In this document: positions 1 to 8,170 of the stretch, in pieces
Layout: each line of letters opens with the position of its first letter
Position numbering within the stretch: position 1 is the stretch's first letter
Assembly: GCF_026552795.1 (NCBI RefSeq)
Contig: NZ_JANFPI010000003.1
Coordinates: forward strand, 434,001-498,000
Length of the DNA: 64,000 bases
Direction of reading: 5' to 3'
Origin: Ectorhizobium quercum
GTDB taxonomy: Bacteria > Pseudomonadota > Alphaproteobacteria > Rhizobiales > Rhizobiaceae
Translations under genes and position numbers: made by a program
The notes under the pieces: model-generated
What the model was told of the DNA's origin: nothing
What the model saw: only the letters and a program-made list of their open reading frames with translations
Database searches by the model: none

Positions 1-131
1 GCAGCGATCTCGTTACCGTCACTCTAGCCTGCGAATGGTTAACGAGGGGTTGATTGCAGGATAACGGATTCACCATGTCCGGCAATCCTTTCTTTACCGG
101 CCGGCCCGCGGGCGTGTTCACCGGAGGGGCT

Positions 132-602
132 TTAGGCGCCCGGCCGCCCGATGCGGCACTGGAAGCAATTGTTGCGGGCCGAGCGCACATGCACATAGGC
201 GACGTCGTCGCGCGCCAGCAATTGCGCCGCATAGGCCGCGATGCGCGTCGTCGGCGTGACGGCGCCCGTGCCGTAGACGATCCGGTCGTTAGGGCCATAG
301 CCGCGGACGATATAATCGGGGCTGTTCAGCATCGGCGGCAGGATTTCGGCGGCTTCGTAGCGCGGGCAGGCCGCTGCATGCAGGAAGATCGGCCCCGTCT
401 CGGCATAAGGCTGAAGGGTCGGAAACGGCCGGTAGGCCAGAACCGGCATCGGTTCGCCGGCGTCGATGAGGCCGAGGCAATGCCGGCAGGGCATGCCGCC
501 GGGGGAGGTCAGCCGCTCCGGCGCGTTGCCATAGGCATCGGCTTGCCCGGCGCGAAACGCTTCGGCCTGGCCGGAGGGGATGGCGGTGAAATGAACGGTC
601 AT
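132..602 (-). CDS. DUF1203 domain protein
   Basis: Encodes 156 residues that I recognise as a DUF1203-family protein; the family has no established function. Two CxxC motifs are visible, CRHC at residues 39-42 and CFQC at 146-149 near the C-terminus, which could form a zinc site; this is inference. There is no signal peptide or membrane segment, so it should be cytoplasmic. The frame stays open upstream to 728, but the ATG at 602 is preceded by a strong AAGGAG with good spacing, so I start there. It lies 74 bp downstream of the OmpA-like gene on the same strand and may be read with it. Confidence 0.75.
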   Translation of the reverse strand: MTVHFTAIPSGQAEAFRAGQADAYGNAPERLTSPGGMPCRHCLGLIDAGEPMPVLAYRPFPTLQPYAETGPIFLHAAACPRYEAAEILPPMLNSPDYIVRGYGPNDRIVYGTGAVTPTTRIAAYAAQLLARDDVAYVHVRSARNNCFQCRIGRPGA

Positions 603-676
603 GGCAGTCTCCTTTCGATAGCGCCTTGATGCGCCGCCGAAAGGAGAGAAGCCACCCGATTTCCGTCGATGTGCGA

Positions 677-1228
677 TCAGCGCACGAATTCGTCGATCCG
701 GCGGATCGTCACGCGCCGGTTGCGCCATTCCTCGCGCTGTGTGTTGACCAGCAGGTAACGCTCGCCGTAGCCGACGGTATCGAGCGCGCGCGGCGGGATG
801 CGGAAGTCGCGGACCAGTACCCGTTTCATCGCCGCGGCGCGCGCTTCGGACAGGGCGAGGTTGGAGGCGTCCGAGCCGACGGCGTCCGTATGCCCCTCGA
901 TGAGGAAAACCGCGCTGCGGCGGCGGCTCAGGATACGTTCGAGCGCCGTGCCGATTTCACGAATCTTGCCGTATTCCGAGCGGGGAATGTCTGCCGAGCC
1001 GAAGGCGAAGTTGATCGACTGGATATCGATCGACGGCGCCATCCGTCGCAGGTCCGGCCGGCGCTTGAACTCGCGGATGTCCACCCGGTCGCGCGGCGCA
1101 ACGTTGCGGCCGGACGGCGCTTCGAGACGGCGCATGATGGCATCTGCCGATGGCATCTGCTGGGCAAGCGCAAGGCCCGGGGCCGCCGCCGTGGCGGCGA
1201 GAGCGAGCAGGAAAGCGCGGCGGTTCAT
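677..1228 (-). CDS. OmpA-family peptidoglycan-binding protein
   Basis: Encodes 183 residues. The first ~23 residues form a cleavable signal with a twin-arginine-like start (NRRAFLLALA) ending ALAQQ, so export through Tat is possible. Residues ~75-183 are an OmpA-C domain: INFAFGSADIP, then the hallmark EGHTDAVGSDASNLALSEAR and the terminal NRRVTIRR. Such domains bind the diaminopimelate of peptidoglycan, which puts the mature protein in the periplasm. There is no beta-barrel and no lipobox, so it is a soluble or loosely attached wall-binding protein. AAGGAGG sits just ahead of the ATG. The specific role is unknown. Confidence 0.85.
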   Translation of the reverse strand: MNRRAFLLALAATAAAPGLALAQQMPSADAIMRRLEAPSGRNVAPRDRVDIREFKRRPDLRRMAPSIDIQSINFAFGSADIPRSEYGKIREIGTALERILSRRRSAVFLIEGHTDAVGSDASNLALSEARAAAMKRVLVRDFRIPPRALDTVGYGERYLLVNTQREEWRNRRVTIRRIDEFVR

Positions 1229-1286
1229 GGTGTCCTCCTTGGGTTCTTTTGTTCGAACCCATCCTGGAGGATTCCGGCTGAAGGAA

Positions 1287-1314
1287 AGATGAACCGCCGG
1301 TTGGCGGCGGTTCA
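1287..1314 (-). terminator. Probable terminator after sseA/GNAT
   Basis: TGAACCGCC (1290-1298) pairs with GGCGGTTCA (1306-1314) around a 7-nt loop. On the minus strand a pyrimidine-rich but imperfect T tract follows. It lies between the fused sulfurtransferase gene and the OmpA-like gene. Confidence 0.5.
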
Positions 1315-1343
1315 GGTTTGGGCGGACCTGTCCGGCGCCCGCC

Positions 1344-2774
1344 TCAGCCGCGCAGGTCGCGCTTGAAGATCGCCAGGAGTTCGGCGTCGGTGATCGGGTC
1401 CACCAGCGTCTCGTAGGTCTGATAGGGCTCGAAACCGTAGCGCTGGTAAAGCTGGAGCGCGCGGGGATGATCCAGCGTGTTCGTCGAGACGGTCACTTTC
1501 TGCGGATCGAGCGCCCAGGCGGCATAGAGGGCCTGAAGCAGGAACCACTTGCCGACCCCGAGACCGATCGCGTGCTCGAACAGGCCGAAATAGGCGAGTT
1601 CCACCACCTCGTCGCTCTTCTGGAAAAGCTCGAAATAGCCGGCCGGCGCGCCGTTGACGTGCAGAACCGTTACCGATGTCTTCGGGTCGTCGAGGACGGA
1701 TTTCAGCTCGATATCGCTCATGCGCAGGCGTTCGTGCCAGTGATAGCGCATGCCGACCTGCGTGTATAGAAAGCGGTAGAAGGGCAGCGGAATGTTGGTG
1801 GCGCGGATGAGAGCGGTCTGGATGTTGACCGGCACGGCAAGGCTGGCCTTGGGCGGAGCCGTCATTTCCAGAAGCGTCACATGCGCCTTCAGCGGCGCAT
1901 AGTCCGGCTTCGTTACGGCATCGGCCTCGCCGGTTACGATGGCCGTTTCGGGCAGGCTTCCCCATTCGGACCACGAGCCGTCATAAAGGCTGTAATCATC
2001 CACGCCGAGCGATTCGAGCGCCAGCGCGATGACAGCCGCGGTCACGCCGGAGCCGCAACTCGTGACCACCGGCTTTTCGAGATCGATGCCCGCTTCCTCG
2101 ACCTGCTTGCGCAGCGTCGAAAGATCCTTGAAGCGGCCGTTTTCGGACAGCGTCACGGCGGGCAGGTTGCGGGCGCCCGGCATGTGGCCGGAGCGCATGC
2201 CGGCGCGCGGCTCCGCATCCGCGCCGGTGAAGCGTCCCGCCGGCCGGGCGTCGGCGATCTGGCGGGAGCCGGTCTCGACGATCTCGGCCATTTCCGACAG
2301 CGTCGTGACGCGCTCCTTGCGGAATTTCGGCGTGAAAGTAACGGGTTCAGGCTCGGGCAGGTCGGTTTCGACCGGGCGGCCTTCCGCCTTCCAGCCGTCG
2401 AAGCCGCCGTCCAGCACGTAAACGCGGCTTGCGCCCATCGTGCGCAGCATCCACCAGACGCGCGGCGCGGAGAAGAAGCCGATGCCGTCATAGACGACGA
2501 TCGTGTCGGTCTCGCGGATGCCGAACTTGCCCATCGCCTCGGCGAAGGCCTGCGGCGACGGCAGGGTGTGCGGCAAACCGCTCGACTTGTCGGCGATCAC
2601 GTCCTGATCGAAGAACACCGCCCCCGGAATATGGCCGGCCGCGTATTCCGCAGCGCCGTTCCGGTTGTGCGAGGGAAGGTACCAGGACGCATCGACGATC
2701 CTGAATTCGGGTGCGCCAAGCTGCTTTTCCACCCAGTCGGCGGAAACGACGAAGCGGCTCTTGCCGGTGCTCAT
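1344..2774 (-). CDS. sseA: 3-mercaptopyruvate sulfurtransferase fused to GNAT acetyltransferase
   Basis: A 476-residue protein in two parts. Residues ~1-283 are a tandem-rhodanese sulfurtransferase (SseA type): N-terminal inactive domain, then the active loop CGSGVTA, the signature of mercaptopyruvate rather than thiosulfate enzymes, ending at WSEWGSLPE. It moves sulfur from 3-mercaptopyruvate to thiols or cyanide. Residues ~295-476 are a complete GNAT N-acetyltransferase with the acetyl-CoA loop GLGVGK and the terminal ALQLYQRYGFEPYQTYE. No stop or start interrupts the join near 1925. The usual SseA is about 280 residues, so this is a fusion. The start at 2774 (MSTGKSR) follows GGGAGAGATACC; the frame is open to 3035 but lacks a better start. 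Third gene of cysK - alaX - sseA. Confidence 0.85.
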   Translation of the reverse strand: MSTGKSRFVVSADWVEKQLGAPEFRIVDASWYLPSHNRNGAAEYAAGHIPGAVFFDQDVIADKSSGLPHTLPSPQAFAEAMGKFGIRETDTIVVYDGIGFFSAPRVWWMLRTMGASRVYVLDGGFDGWKAEGRPVETDLPEPEPVTFTPKFRKERVTTLSEMAEIVETGSRQIADARPAGRFTGADAEPRAGMRSGHMPGARNLPAVTLSENGRFKDLSTLRKQVEEAGIDLEKPVVTSCGSGVTAAVIALALESLGVDDYSLYDGSWSEWGSLPETAIVTGEADAVTKPDYAPLKAHVTLLEMTAPPKASLAVPVNIQTALIRATNIPLPFYRFLYTQVGMRYHWHERLRMSDIELKSVLDDPKTSVTVLHVNGAPAGYFELFQKSDEVVELAYFGLFEHAIGLGVGKWFLLQALYAAWALDPQKVTVSTNTLDHPRALQLYQRYGFEPYQTYETLVDPITDAELLAIFKRDLRG

Positions 2775-2805
2775 GGTATCTCTCCCTTTTGGCCGTGGGA
2801 CCCGT

Positions 2806-3537
2806 TCAGTTTTCGGCCGCACCGAAGCGGATGCGGAAACGACGGTTCTCCCGGCCTTTCTTTTCGATTTTGGCGATATGGATCGGCCCGATCTCTCCGG
2901 TGGAGGAGACATGCGTGCCGCCGCAGGGCTGGCTGTCGACGGCGGCATCCTTGCCGATGCAGACGAGGCTGACCTTGCCGAAGCCGACCGGAGGCCGGAC
3001 GCTCTTGGACTTGACGAGGCCCGGATTGGCGACAAGCTCCTCGTCTGTGATCCATCGGACGTAGACGGGATGATCCGCCTCGACGAGCTTCATCAGTTCT
3101 GCCGTCACGGCGTTCCTGTCGACGGTCTCGCTCATGTCGAAATCGACGCGCGATTCGTCTTCGCCGACAGCCGCGCCGGTGATCGGAAAGGAGCAGACGA
3201 CCGAAAGCAGGTGGCAGGCGGTGTGCATTCTGGACAGTTTAGCCCGGCGGGTGCCGTCGACATGCAGGACCAGCCGTTCGCCCACCGCCGGCAGAGGCTC
3301 GCCCGGCGACGGAACGTGGAGAACGATGTCCTTGCCGGCGCCGTGGCGCGTGGCGTCGAGGCCGATGCGGCTGCCGTCGGCGCGCTCGACATGACCGGTA
3401 TCGCCCGGCTGGCCGCCGGAGGCGGCATAGAAGCAGGTCCGGTCGAGTTCGAAGGTCCCGTCGTCGTTGACCGCCGTCACCGTCGCTTCGCTTGTAAGGA
3501 GCGTGAAGTCCTGACGGTAGAGCGTATCGACGGGCAT
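2806..3537 (-). CDS. alaX: Alanyl-tRNA editing protein (AlaX family)
   Basis: A 243-residue free-standing editing protein related to the AlaRS second additional domain. It carries the zinc motifs HxxxH (HTACH, residues 105-109) and CxxxH (CGGTH, 205-209), with the N-terminal beta-barrel entry (CFYAASGGQPGDTG, from residue 35) typical of the longer AlaX-M group. Known members hydrolyse Ser- or Gly-tRNA(Ala), protecting translation from mischarging. It starts 7 bp after the cysteine synthase gene and ends 31 bp before the sulfurtransferase, so the three are probably one transcript. A cysteine-related substrate is only a speculation from this context. Confidence 0.9.
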   Translation of the reverse strand: MPVDTLYRQDFTLLTSEATVTAVNDDGTFELDRTCFYAASGGQPGDTGHVERADGSRIGLDATRHGAGKDIVLHVPSPGEPLPAVGERLVLHVDGTRRAKLSRMHTACHLLSVVCSFPITGAAVGEDESRVDFDMSETVDRNAVTAELMKLVEADHPVYVRWITDEELVANPGLVKSKSVRPPVGFGKVSLVCIGKDAAVDSQPCGGTHVSSTGEIGPIHIAKIEKKGRENRRFRIRFGAAEN

Positions 3538-3544
3538 GGCATTC

Positions 3545-4582
3545 TCAAACGGTTTCGAACGGAATTTCTATTTCCCTTTTGTGCGTCAACCAGCCCGGCT
3601 CAGGCAAGCCCTTGGCCCGAAGAAATTCGGGGTTGAACAGCTTTGACTGGTAGCGGTTGCCGTAATCGCAAAGGATGGTCACGATGGTGTGTCCGGGGCC
3701 GAGGTCCGCGGCCAGCCGGATGGCGCCGGCGATATTGATGCCCGTGGAGCCGCCGAGGCACAGGCCCTCCTTTTCCACGAGGTCGAAGATGATCGGCAGG
3801 GCTTCCGCATCGGGAATGCGATAGGAGAAATCCGGCGTGAAGCCTTCGAGATTGGCCGTGATGCGGCCCTGTCCGATGCCTTCGGTGATGGAGGAGCCCG
3901 GAGCGGTCAACTCGCCCTTGGTGTAATAGTCGAAGAGGGCGGCGCCTTCCGGATCGGCAAGCGCGATCTTCACGTTCTCGTTGAAGCTCTTGAGGCCGAT
4001 GGCCGTGCCGGCCAGCGTGCCGCCGGAGCCGACGGCCGCGACGAAGCCGTCGACCTTGCCGTCCAGATCGCGCCAGATTTCCGGTGCGGTGGTTTCGATA
4101 TGCGCCTGCCGGTTGGCGACGTTGTCGAACTGGTTCGCCCAGATCGCGCCGTTCGGCTCGGTCTTTGCAAGCTGTTCCGCCAGGCGGCCGGAAAGGCGCA
4201 CGTAGTTGTTCGGGTTCTTGTAGGGAACCGCGGGCACCTCGACCAGTTCGGCGCCCAGAAGCTTCAGGGCGTCCTTCTTTTCCTGGGCCTGCGTTTCGGG
4301 AATGACGATGACGGTGCGATAGCCGAGCGCGGCCCCGACCAGTGCCAGCCCGATTCCCGTGTTGCCCGCCGTGCCTTCGACGATCACGCCGCCAGGTTTC
4401 AAGAGGCCGCGCTTTTCGGCGTCCCGGATGATGTAGAGCGCGGCGCGATCCTTGACCGACTGGCCGGGATTGAGAAACTCGGCCTTGCCGTAGATGTCGC
4501 AGCCGGTCAGCACGGATGCCCCCTTGAGGCGGATCAGAGGCGTGTTGCCGATTGCGCTCAGAACCGTTTCATGCACCGTCAT
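3545..4582 (-). CDS. cysK: Cysteine synthase A (O-acetylserine sulfhydrylase)
   Basis: A 345-residue PLP enzyme of the beta family that makes L-cysteine from O-acetylserine and sulfide. The PLP lysine is in NPGQSVKDRAA (about K44), the substrate loop in EGTAGNTGIG and the phosphate-binding loop in GSGGT; all are intact. The frame begins at 4624, but the ATG at 4582 (MTVHETV) has AGGAAAGG eight bases upstream and matches the usual CysK N-terminus. A C-terminal tail after the core (GWLTHKREIEIPFETV) makes it slightly longer than enterobacterial CysK. First gene of the cysK - alaX - sseA/GNAT run, which joins cysteine making and breakdown. Confidence 0.92.
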   Translation of the reverse strand: MTVHETVLSAIGNTPLIRLKGASVLTGCDIYGKAEFLNPGQSVKDRAALYIIRDAEKRGLLKPGGVIVEGTAGNTGIGLALVGAALGYRTVIVIPETQAQEKKDALKLLGAELVEVPAVPYKNPNNYVRLSGRLAEQLAKTEPNGAIWANQFDNVANRQAHIETTAPEIWRDLDGKVDGFVAAVGSGGTLAGTAIGLKSFNENVKIALADPEGAALFDYYTKGELTAPGSSITEGIGQGRITANLEGFTPDFSYRIPDAEALPIIFDLVEKEGLCLGGSTGINIAGAIRLAADLGPGHTIVTILCDYGNRYQSKLFNPEFLRAKGLPEPGWLTHKREIEIPFETV

Positions 4583-4690
4583 CGAGAATGCCTTTCCTGC
4601 GGAGGACATGGAATTGTGAGGCATTTATTCTGCCGAGATCCCTTTATGAACAAGAAATTATATTTCCGCTATCCGCAAATCAGGGCAAAG

Positions 4691-6154
4691 TTAATCCGAT
4701 CCGGTGGCGGGGCCGGTCTGGCCGGTGGCTGCGTAGGCCGCCAGCGCCTTCCGGCGCGCGTCCGCGTGATCCACGAGTGGCTGCGGATAGGCCTCGCCCG
4801 GCACGATGCCGGCGCGTGACAGGACGTCGGCGGGCGCCTCGAACGGACGATGGATGTATTTGTCGTCCAGTTTTGCCAGTTCGGGTACGAATTCGCGAAC
4901 GTAATCGCCCTTCGGGTCGAATTTCTCGCCCTGGAGAACGGGATTGAAGATGCGGAACCACGGCGAGGCATCGGCGCCGGAGCCGGCGACCCATTGCCAG
5001 TTCGCGGCGTTCGAGGCCGGGTCTGCATCGACCAGCGTATCGCGGAACCAGCGTTCTCCGTGACGCCAGTCGATCAGCAGGTCCTTGACGAGGAAGGAGG
5101 CGGCGATCATGCGCACCCGGTTGTGCATGGTGCCGTGCCGCCAGAGCTGGCGCATGCCGGCGTCGACGATCGGATAGCCCGTCAGACCCTTCGTCCATTT
5201 CGCGAACCGTGCCGCGTCGAAATGCCAGTCGAAGGCGTCGAAGCGGTTGTTCCAGTTGCGGGTCGGCAGGTCGGGGAAATGATAGAGCAGGTGATAGCAG
5301 AAGTCGCGCCAGGCCAGTTCCTTGCGGAAGCGGACGAGATTGTCGTGGCCGGCCCGGCCGCCGAGCCCCTTCGTCGCATGCCAGATGCGGGCCGGCGAGA
5401 TTTCACCCATCGCCAGATGCGGCGACAGAAGCGACGTGGCGTCCTTTGCCGGGAAATCGCGCTCCGAATCGTAGTATTCGAGCCTGTCCGACAGGAATGC
5501 GTCGAGCCGGCGATGTGCCTCGGCTTCGCCGGGGGTGAATATTTCGCCGAAACCCGATGCCCAGTCCGGCTTTACCGGCAGGAGATTCCAGTCGTCCAGC
5601 CGTTCCGATTGTGGCCAGCCATCAGGTGCGTGCAGGCGGCGCGGGGCGTCGGCGGGCGGCAGCGGGTCGCCCGCGCGGTCCAGCGCGTTCCAGAAGGGTG
5701 TATAGACGCGAAACGGCTTGCCGCCACCCGTCAGCAATCGCGTCGGTTCGTGCAGGATCTGGCCGGGAAAACTCTTCACCGCGATGTCGTCGGCCTTCAG
5801 CGCCTGCTTGACCGGCGTGTCCACCGCGATTCCCAGAGGATCGTAGCGGCGGTTCCAGAACACCGCGCCGGCTGAGGTCTCGCGAATGAGTTCTTCCAGC
5901 ACCGTCCTTGCGCCGCCGCTTTTCAGGACGAGGCGGCTACCGAGGGGCCGGAGGCTTTCGCCGAACGCCGCGAGCGAGTGATGCAGCCACCATTTCTGCG
6001 CGCCGCCGAGCGGGCCGGTGCCGGCGCTTTCCGGTTCGTATATATAAAGTGGGATGATCGGCGCGCCGGTTTCCGCGGCTGCGGCGAGGGCGGCATTGTC
6101 GTCAAGGCGCAGATCCTTGCGTAGCCAGACGATGACGGGACGGGCGGATGTCAC
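4691..6154 (-). CDS. phrB: Deoxyribodipyrimidine photo-lyase
   Basis: A 487-residue class I cyclobutane pyrimidine dimer photolyase that reverses UV lesions using FADH- and blue light. The N-terminal alpha/beta antenna domain starts VIVWLRKDLRLDDN; the FAD domain shows ELAWRDFCYHLLYHFPDLP, GYPIVDAGMRQLW, GTMHNRVRM and DADPASNAANWQW, which contains the flavin-contacting asparagine expected of true photolyases. Length is normal. It reads alone on the minus strand, 108 bp before cysK. The IS element sits 142 bp upstream of its start and could separate it from distal promoter elements. Confidence 0.94.
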   Translation of the reverse strand: MTSARPVIVWLRKDLRLDDNAALAAAAETGAPIIPLYIYEPESAGTGPLGGAQKWWLHHSLAAFGESLRPLGSRLVLKSGGARTVLEELIRETSAGAVFWNRRYDPLGIAVDTPVKQALKADDIAVKSFPGQILHEPTRLLTGGGKPFRVYTPFWNALDRAGDPLPPADAPRRLHAPDGWPQSERLDDWNLLPVKPDWASGFGEIFTPGEAEAHRRLDAFLSDRLEYYDSERDFPAKDATSLLSPHLAMGEISPARIWHATKGLGGRAGHDNLVRFRKELAWRDFCYHLLYHFPDLPTRNWNNRFDAFDWHFDAARFAKWTKGLTGYPIVDAGMRQLWRHGTMHNRVRMIAASFLVKDLLIDWRHGERWFRDTLVDADPASNAANWQWVAGSGADASPWFRIFNPVLQGEKFDPKGDYVREFVPELAKLDDKYIHRPFEAPADVLSRAGIVPGEAYPQPLVDHADARRKALAAYAATGQTGPATGSD

Positions 6155-6296
6155 GGTAAATCCCCGGAATGAATTCGATGCGGTCGAGACCTATAACGGC
6201 GAAAGCCGCCTCGTGGTTCACGGGGAAGGCATTTTAAAACCGTTTTTCCGGTTCGGTGGCGCCGCTGTAGCCCGAATGCGGGGAATTCGACGGTTA

Positions 6297-7143
6297 GGGT
6301 TAGGACCTGATCAAATTGTTGTCTTTATTATCTGTTTCACTCCTTCTTTGAGTTTCGAAGCAGGGAGGCTCATGATGAGCGATTTGTTCTGGCTTTCGGA
6401 TGAGGCGTGGGTGGCCATACAGCCGCATCTGCCGAAGAACCAGCCGGGTGCTCGACGTGTCGATGATCGTCGCGTCATTTCCGGTATCCTCCATGTGTTG
6501 AAGGTTGGATGTCGCTGGCGTGACGTTCCACCTGAATACGGCCCCGCAAAGACGATCTACAACCGCTATCATCGCTGGTCGCAGCGCCGGATCTGGCACC
6601 GTATTTTCGAGAAGATGGCGGCACGTGGCCCTGTTCCACAGGAGCTTTCTATCGACAGCACGCACATCAAGGCCCATCGTTCCGCCCAAAGCTCAAAAGG
6701 GGGGCCTGGGCGCAAGCGATTGGCACGTCACGTGGCGGAAGAACAAGCAAAATCCATTGTCTGGCCGATGATCGCGGCAGACCGGTCGCGCTTGCCCTGA
6801 CGCCGGGTAATGTTGCCGACATCAAGATGGCAATTCCGCTGCTCGACGTTGCCCGCCCCACCAAACGGCTGATCGCAGACAAGGCTTACGATGCCGACAG
6901 CTTGCGCGGATGGCTCGCGAAAGCAAATATCAAAGCCGTCATCCCCTCATCGGCGGCACGAAGGACACCATATCCCCTCGATCGAAAAGCTTATCGCCGC
7001 AGAAACGTCATCGAGCGCCTCTTTTGCAGGCTCAAAAACTGGCGACGCATTGCAACCCGATACGATCGCTTGGCAGTAAATTACTTGTCCGCTGTTGCTC
7101 TCGTTTCAGCAATAACGGATTGGATTTGAATGAGTCCTCATCC
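6297..7143. mobile_element. IS5-family (IS427-like) insertion sequence, 847 bp
   Basis: The ends are imperfect inverted repeats: the left end from 6297 and the reverse complement of the right end at 7143 match at 15 of the first 22 positions compared. A TA dinucleotide at 6295-6296 and 7144-7145 is the target duplication, which is typical of the IS427 group. The transposase is split over two overlapping frames. Everything between the repeats belongs to the element, and no cargo is present. It lies between phrB and tRNA-Asn. The ends and both frames look intact, so it may still be mobile. Confidence 0.88.
6372..7129 (+). CDS. IS5-family transposase, made by -1 frameshift
   Basis: The first frame runs 6372-6800 (starts MMSDLFWLSDEAW) and carries the N-terminal DUF4096-like region and the first catalytic Asp (SIDSTHIKAHRSA). 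The second, in the -1 frame, ends at 7129 and carries the second Asp (ADKAYDAD) and the Glu with the conserved RLKNWRRIATRYDRL block. The frames join at a run of four A and six G around 6697-6706, read as A-AAA-GGG, a slippery site known from this IS group. The shifted reading gives a complete DDE transposase of about 252 residues, so this is a programmed frameshift rather than a decayed gene. Translation start is supported by GGGAGG upstream. Confidence 0.85.
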
Positions 7144-7165
7144 TAGGGAGAGAAGGGCTGAATCA

Positions 7166-7201
7166 GAAAAGACGCCTTCGCATTGACTGTGAAGGCGTCT
7201 T
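7166..7201 (-). terminator. Terminator of tRNA-Asn
   Basis: An 11-bp perfect stem AAGACGCCTTC (7169-7179) / GAAGGCGTCTT (7191-7201) is followed on the minus strand by TTTTC. It lies just 3' of tRNA-Asn and 23 bp outside the IS end. Confidence 0.75.
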
Positions 7202-7207
7202 GAAAAC

Positions 7208-7282
7208 TGGCTCCCCGGGTCGGATTCGAACCGACGACCTATCGATTAACAGTCGAGTGCTCTACCGCTGAGCTACCAGGGA
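7208..7282 (-). tRNA. tRNA-Asn(GTT)
   Basis: A 75-nt cloverleaf with acceptor TCCCTGG / CCGGGGA, anticodon GTT in the loop CTGTTAA, T-loop GTTCGAATCC and encoded CCA. It decodes AAC and AAU. Confidence 0.95.
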
Positions 7283-7320
7283 ATGCCGGCGAACCGTATT
7301 GGCCGCGGCGTTGGGTGGCC

Positions 7321-7349
7321 TTCTACAAACGCTTCTGCGATTTGCCAAG
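7321..7349 (-). promoter_or_regulatory. Candidate promoter of tRNA-Asn
   Basis: On the minus strand CTTGGC (7344-7349), 17 bp, then GTAGAA (7321-7326), about 39 bp upstream of the tRNA. The -35 fits rhizobial CTTGAC well; the -10 is weak. Confidence 0.35.
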
Positions 7350-7439
7350 CACTTTCTTCAAAAAAATGGGTTCTTGTTTTATTTTTCCCCAACCCCCATC
7401 TCCTGTAAACGAAACGATTGATCGTTGTGAGGAGAGAAA

Positions 7440-7718
7440 GTGCCGGAAGCCAAGGTGAAAGGCCGTTATCGCGTCAATGTCGAGACGGGACGTCTGGAAT
7501 TGGGGAGAGTAGCACTGCCGGTGCCGCGCAGCCGCAACGCCCGCGTGGCGATGGGTGGCGGGCTGGTCGTCGGCGGCCTGCTCGGCTTTCTCCCGGTCGT
7601 CGGCTTCTGGATGTTTCCGGTTGGCCTGATCGTCTTGTCGCACGACCTGCCAATGGTGCGCCGGGCACGGCGAAGAGTCGCCGTGTGGTGGAGCCGCAGA
7701 CGCAGCGAGAAGGCGTGA
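7440..7718 (+). CDS. Small conserved membrane-associated protein, function unknown
   Basis: A 92-residue protein starting at a GTG preceded by GAGGAG. Residues ~38-66 form one long hydrophobic stretch (GGGLVVGGLLGFLPVVGFWM onward) bracketed by basic segments, and the C-terminus is strongly basic (RRARRRVAVWWSRRRS). It looks like a single or hairpin inner-membrane protein with a cytoplasmic basic tail. I do not recognise a characterised family, though similar short proteins occur in rhizobia. It stands between tRNA-Asn and tRNA-Cys with no operon partner. Confidence 0.7.
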   Translation: MPEAKVKGRYRVNVETGRLELGRVALPVPRSRNARVAMGGGLVVGGLLGFLPVVGFWMFPVGLIVLSHDLPMVRRARRRVAVWWSRRRSEKA

Positions 7719-7811
7719 CGCCGAATTTTCGCGGGGATCGGATGTTCGGGCGGCGCTTCGTCCGAACCGACGGTCCGGCGCGGAAAAGGGCAATATTTCG
7801 AACCGACCCCT

Positions 7812-7840
7812 CTTGCATCGTCGGAGGTTTCGGTCTAATT
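7812..7840 (+). promoter_or_regulatory. Candidate promoter of tRNA-Cys
   Basis: CTTGCA (7812-7817), a 17-bp spacer and CTAATT (7835-7840) fit the rhizobial CTTGAC-N17-CTATAT pattern. The tRNA begins 33 bp downstream of the -10. Confidence 0.5.
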
Positions 7841-7872
7841 CCGCGCCACCACAGCGAAATTCGCGAACGAGG

Positions 7873-7946
7873 GGCCTCGTGGCGGAGTGGTTACGCAGAG
7901 GACTGCAAATCCTTGTACCCCGGTTCAATTCCGGGCGAGGCCTCCA
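7873..7946 (+). tRNA. tRNA-Cys(GCA)
   Basis: A 74-nt cloverleaf with acceptor GGCCTCG / CGAGGCC, anticodon GCA in CTGCAAA, T-loop GTTCAATTC and encoded CCA. Confidence 0.95.
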
Positions 7947-8045
7947 ATATTTTCAATATCTTATCGTTGCTTTTTAAAGCTGTTTCCCGCAAGGGCAAGC
8001 GCCTGGGAGAAATGCAGGCATGGCCGTTTCGCGTGGATTTGCGCG

Positions 8046-8075
8046 ACGGGTGCCTGACACCCGTTGCGGTTTTTT
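8046..8075 (+). terminator. Terminator downstream of tRNA-Cys
   Basis: ACGGGTG (8046-8052) pairs with CACCCGT (8058-8064), followed shortly by six T residues (8070-8075). It separates tRNA-Cys from the methyltransferase-like gene. Confidence 0.6.
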
Positions 8076-8170
8076 ACGCCGCGTTGCGCACCAGCCTTGA
8101 AAGCGCGCCCGCGCGCGATTAAGACACGATGGAAAAGGCAACACGGCTTTCGAGATTGGGGCGACACGAC

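Noticed and set aside
6372..6800. Transposase as a pseudogene broken by a frameshift
   Set aside because: The break is a -1 shift at a slippery A4G6 site typical of the group, and both halves are otherwise intact.
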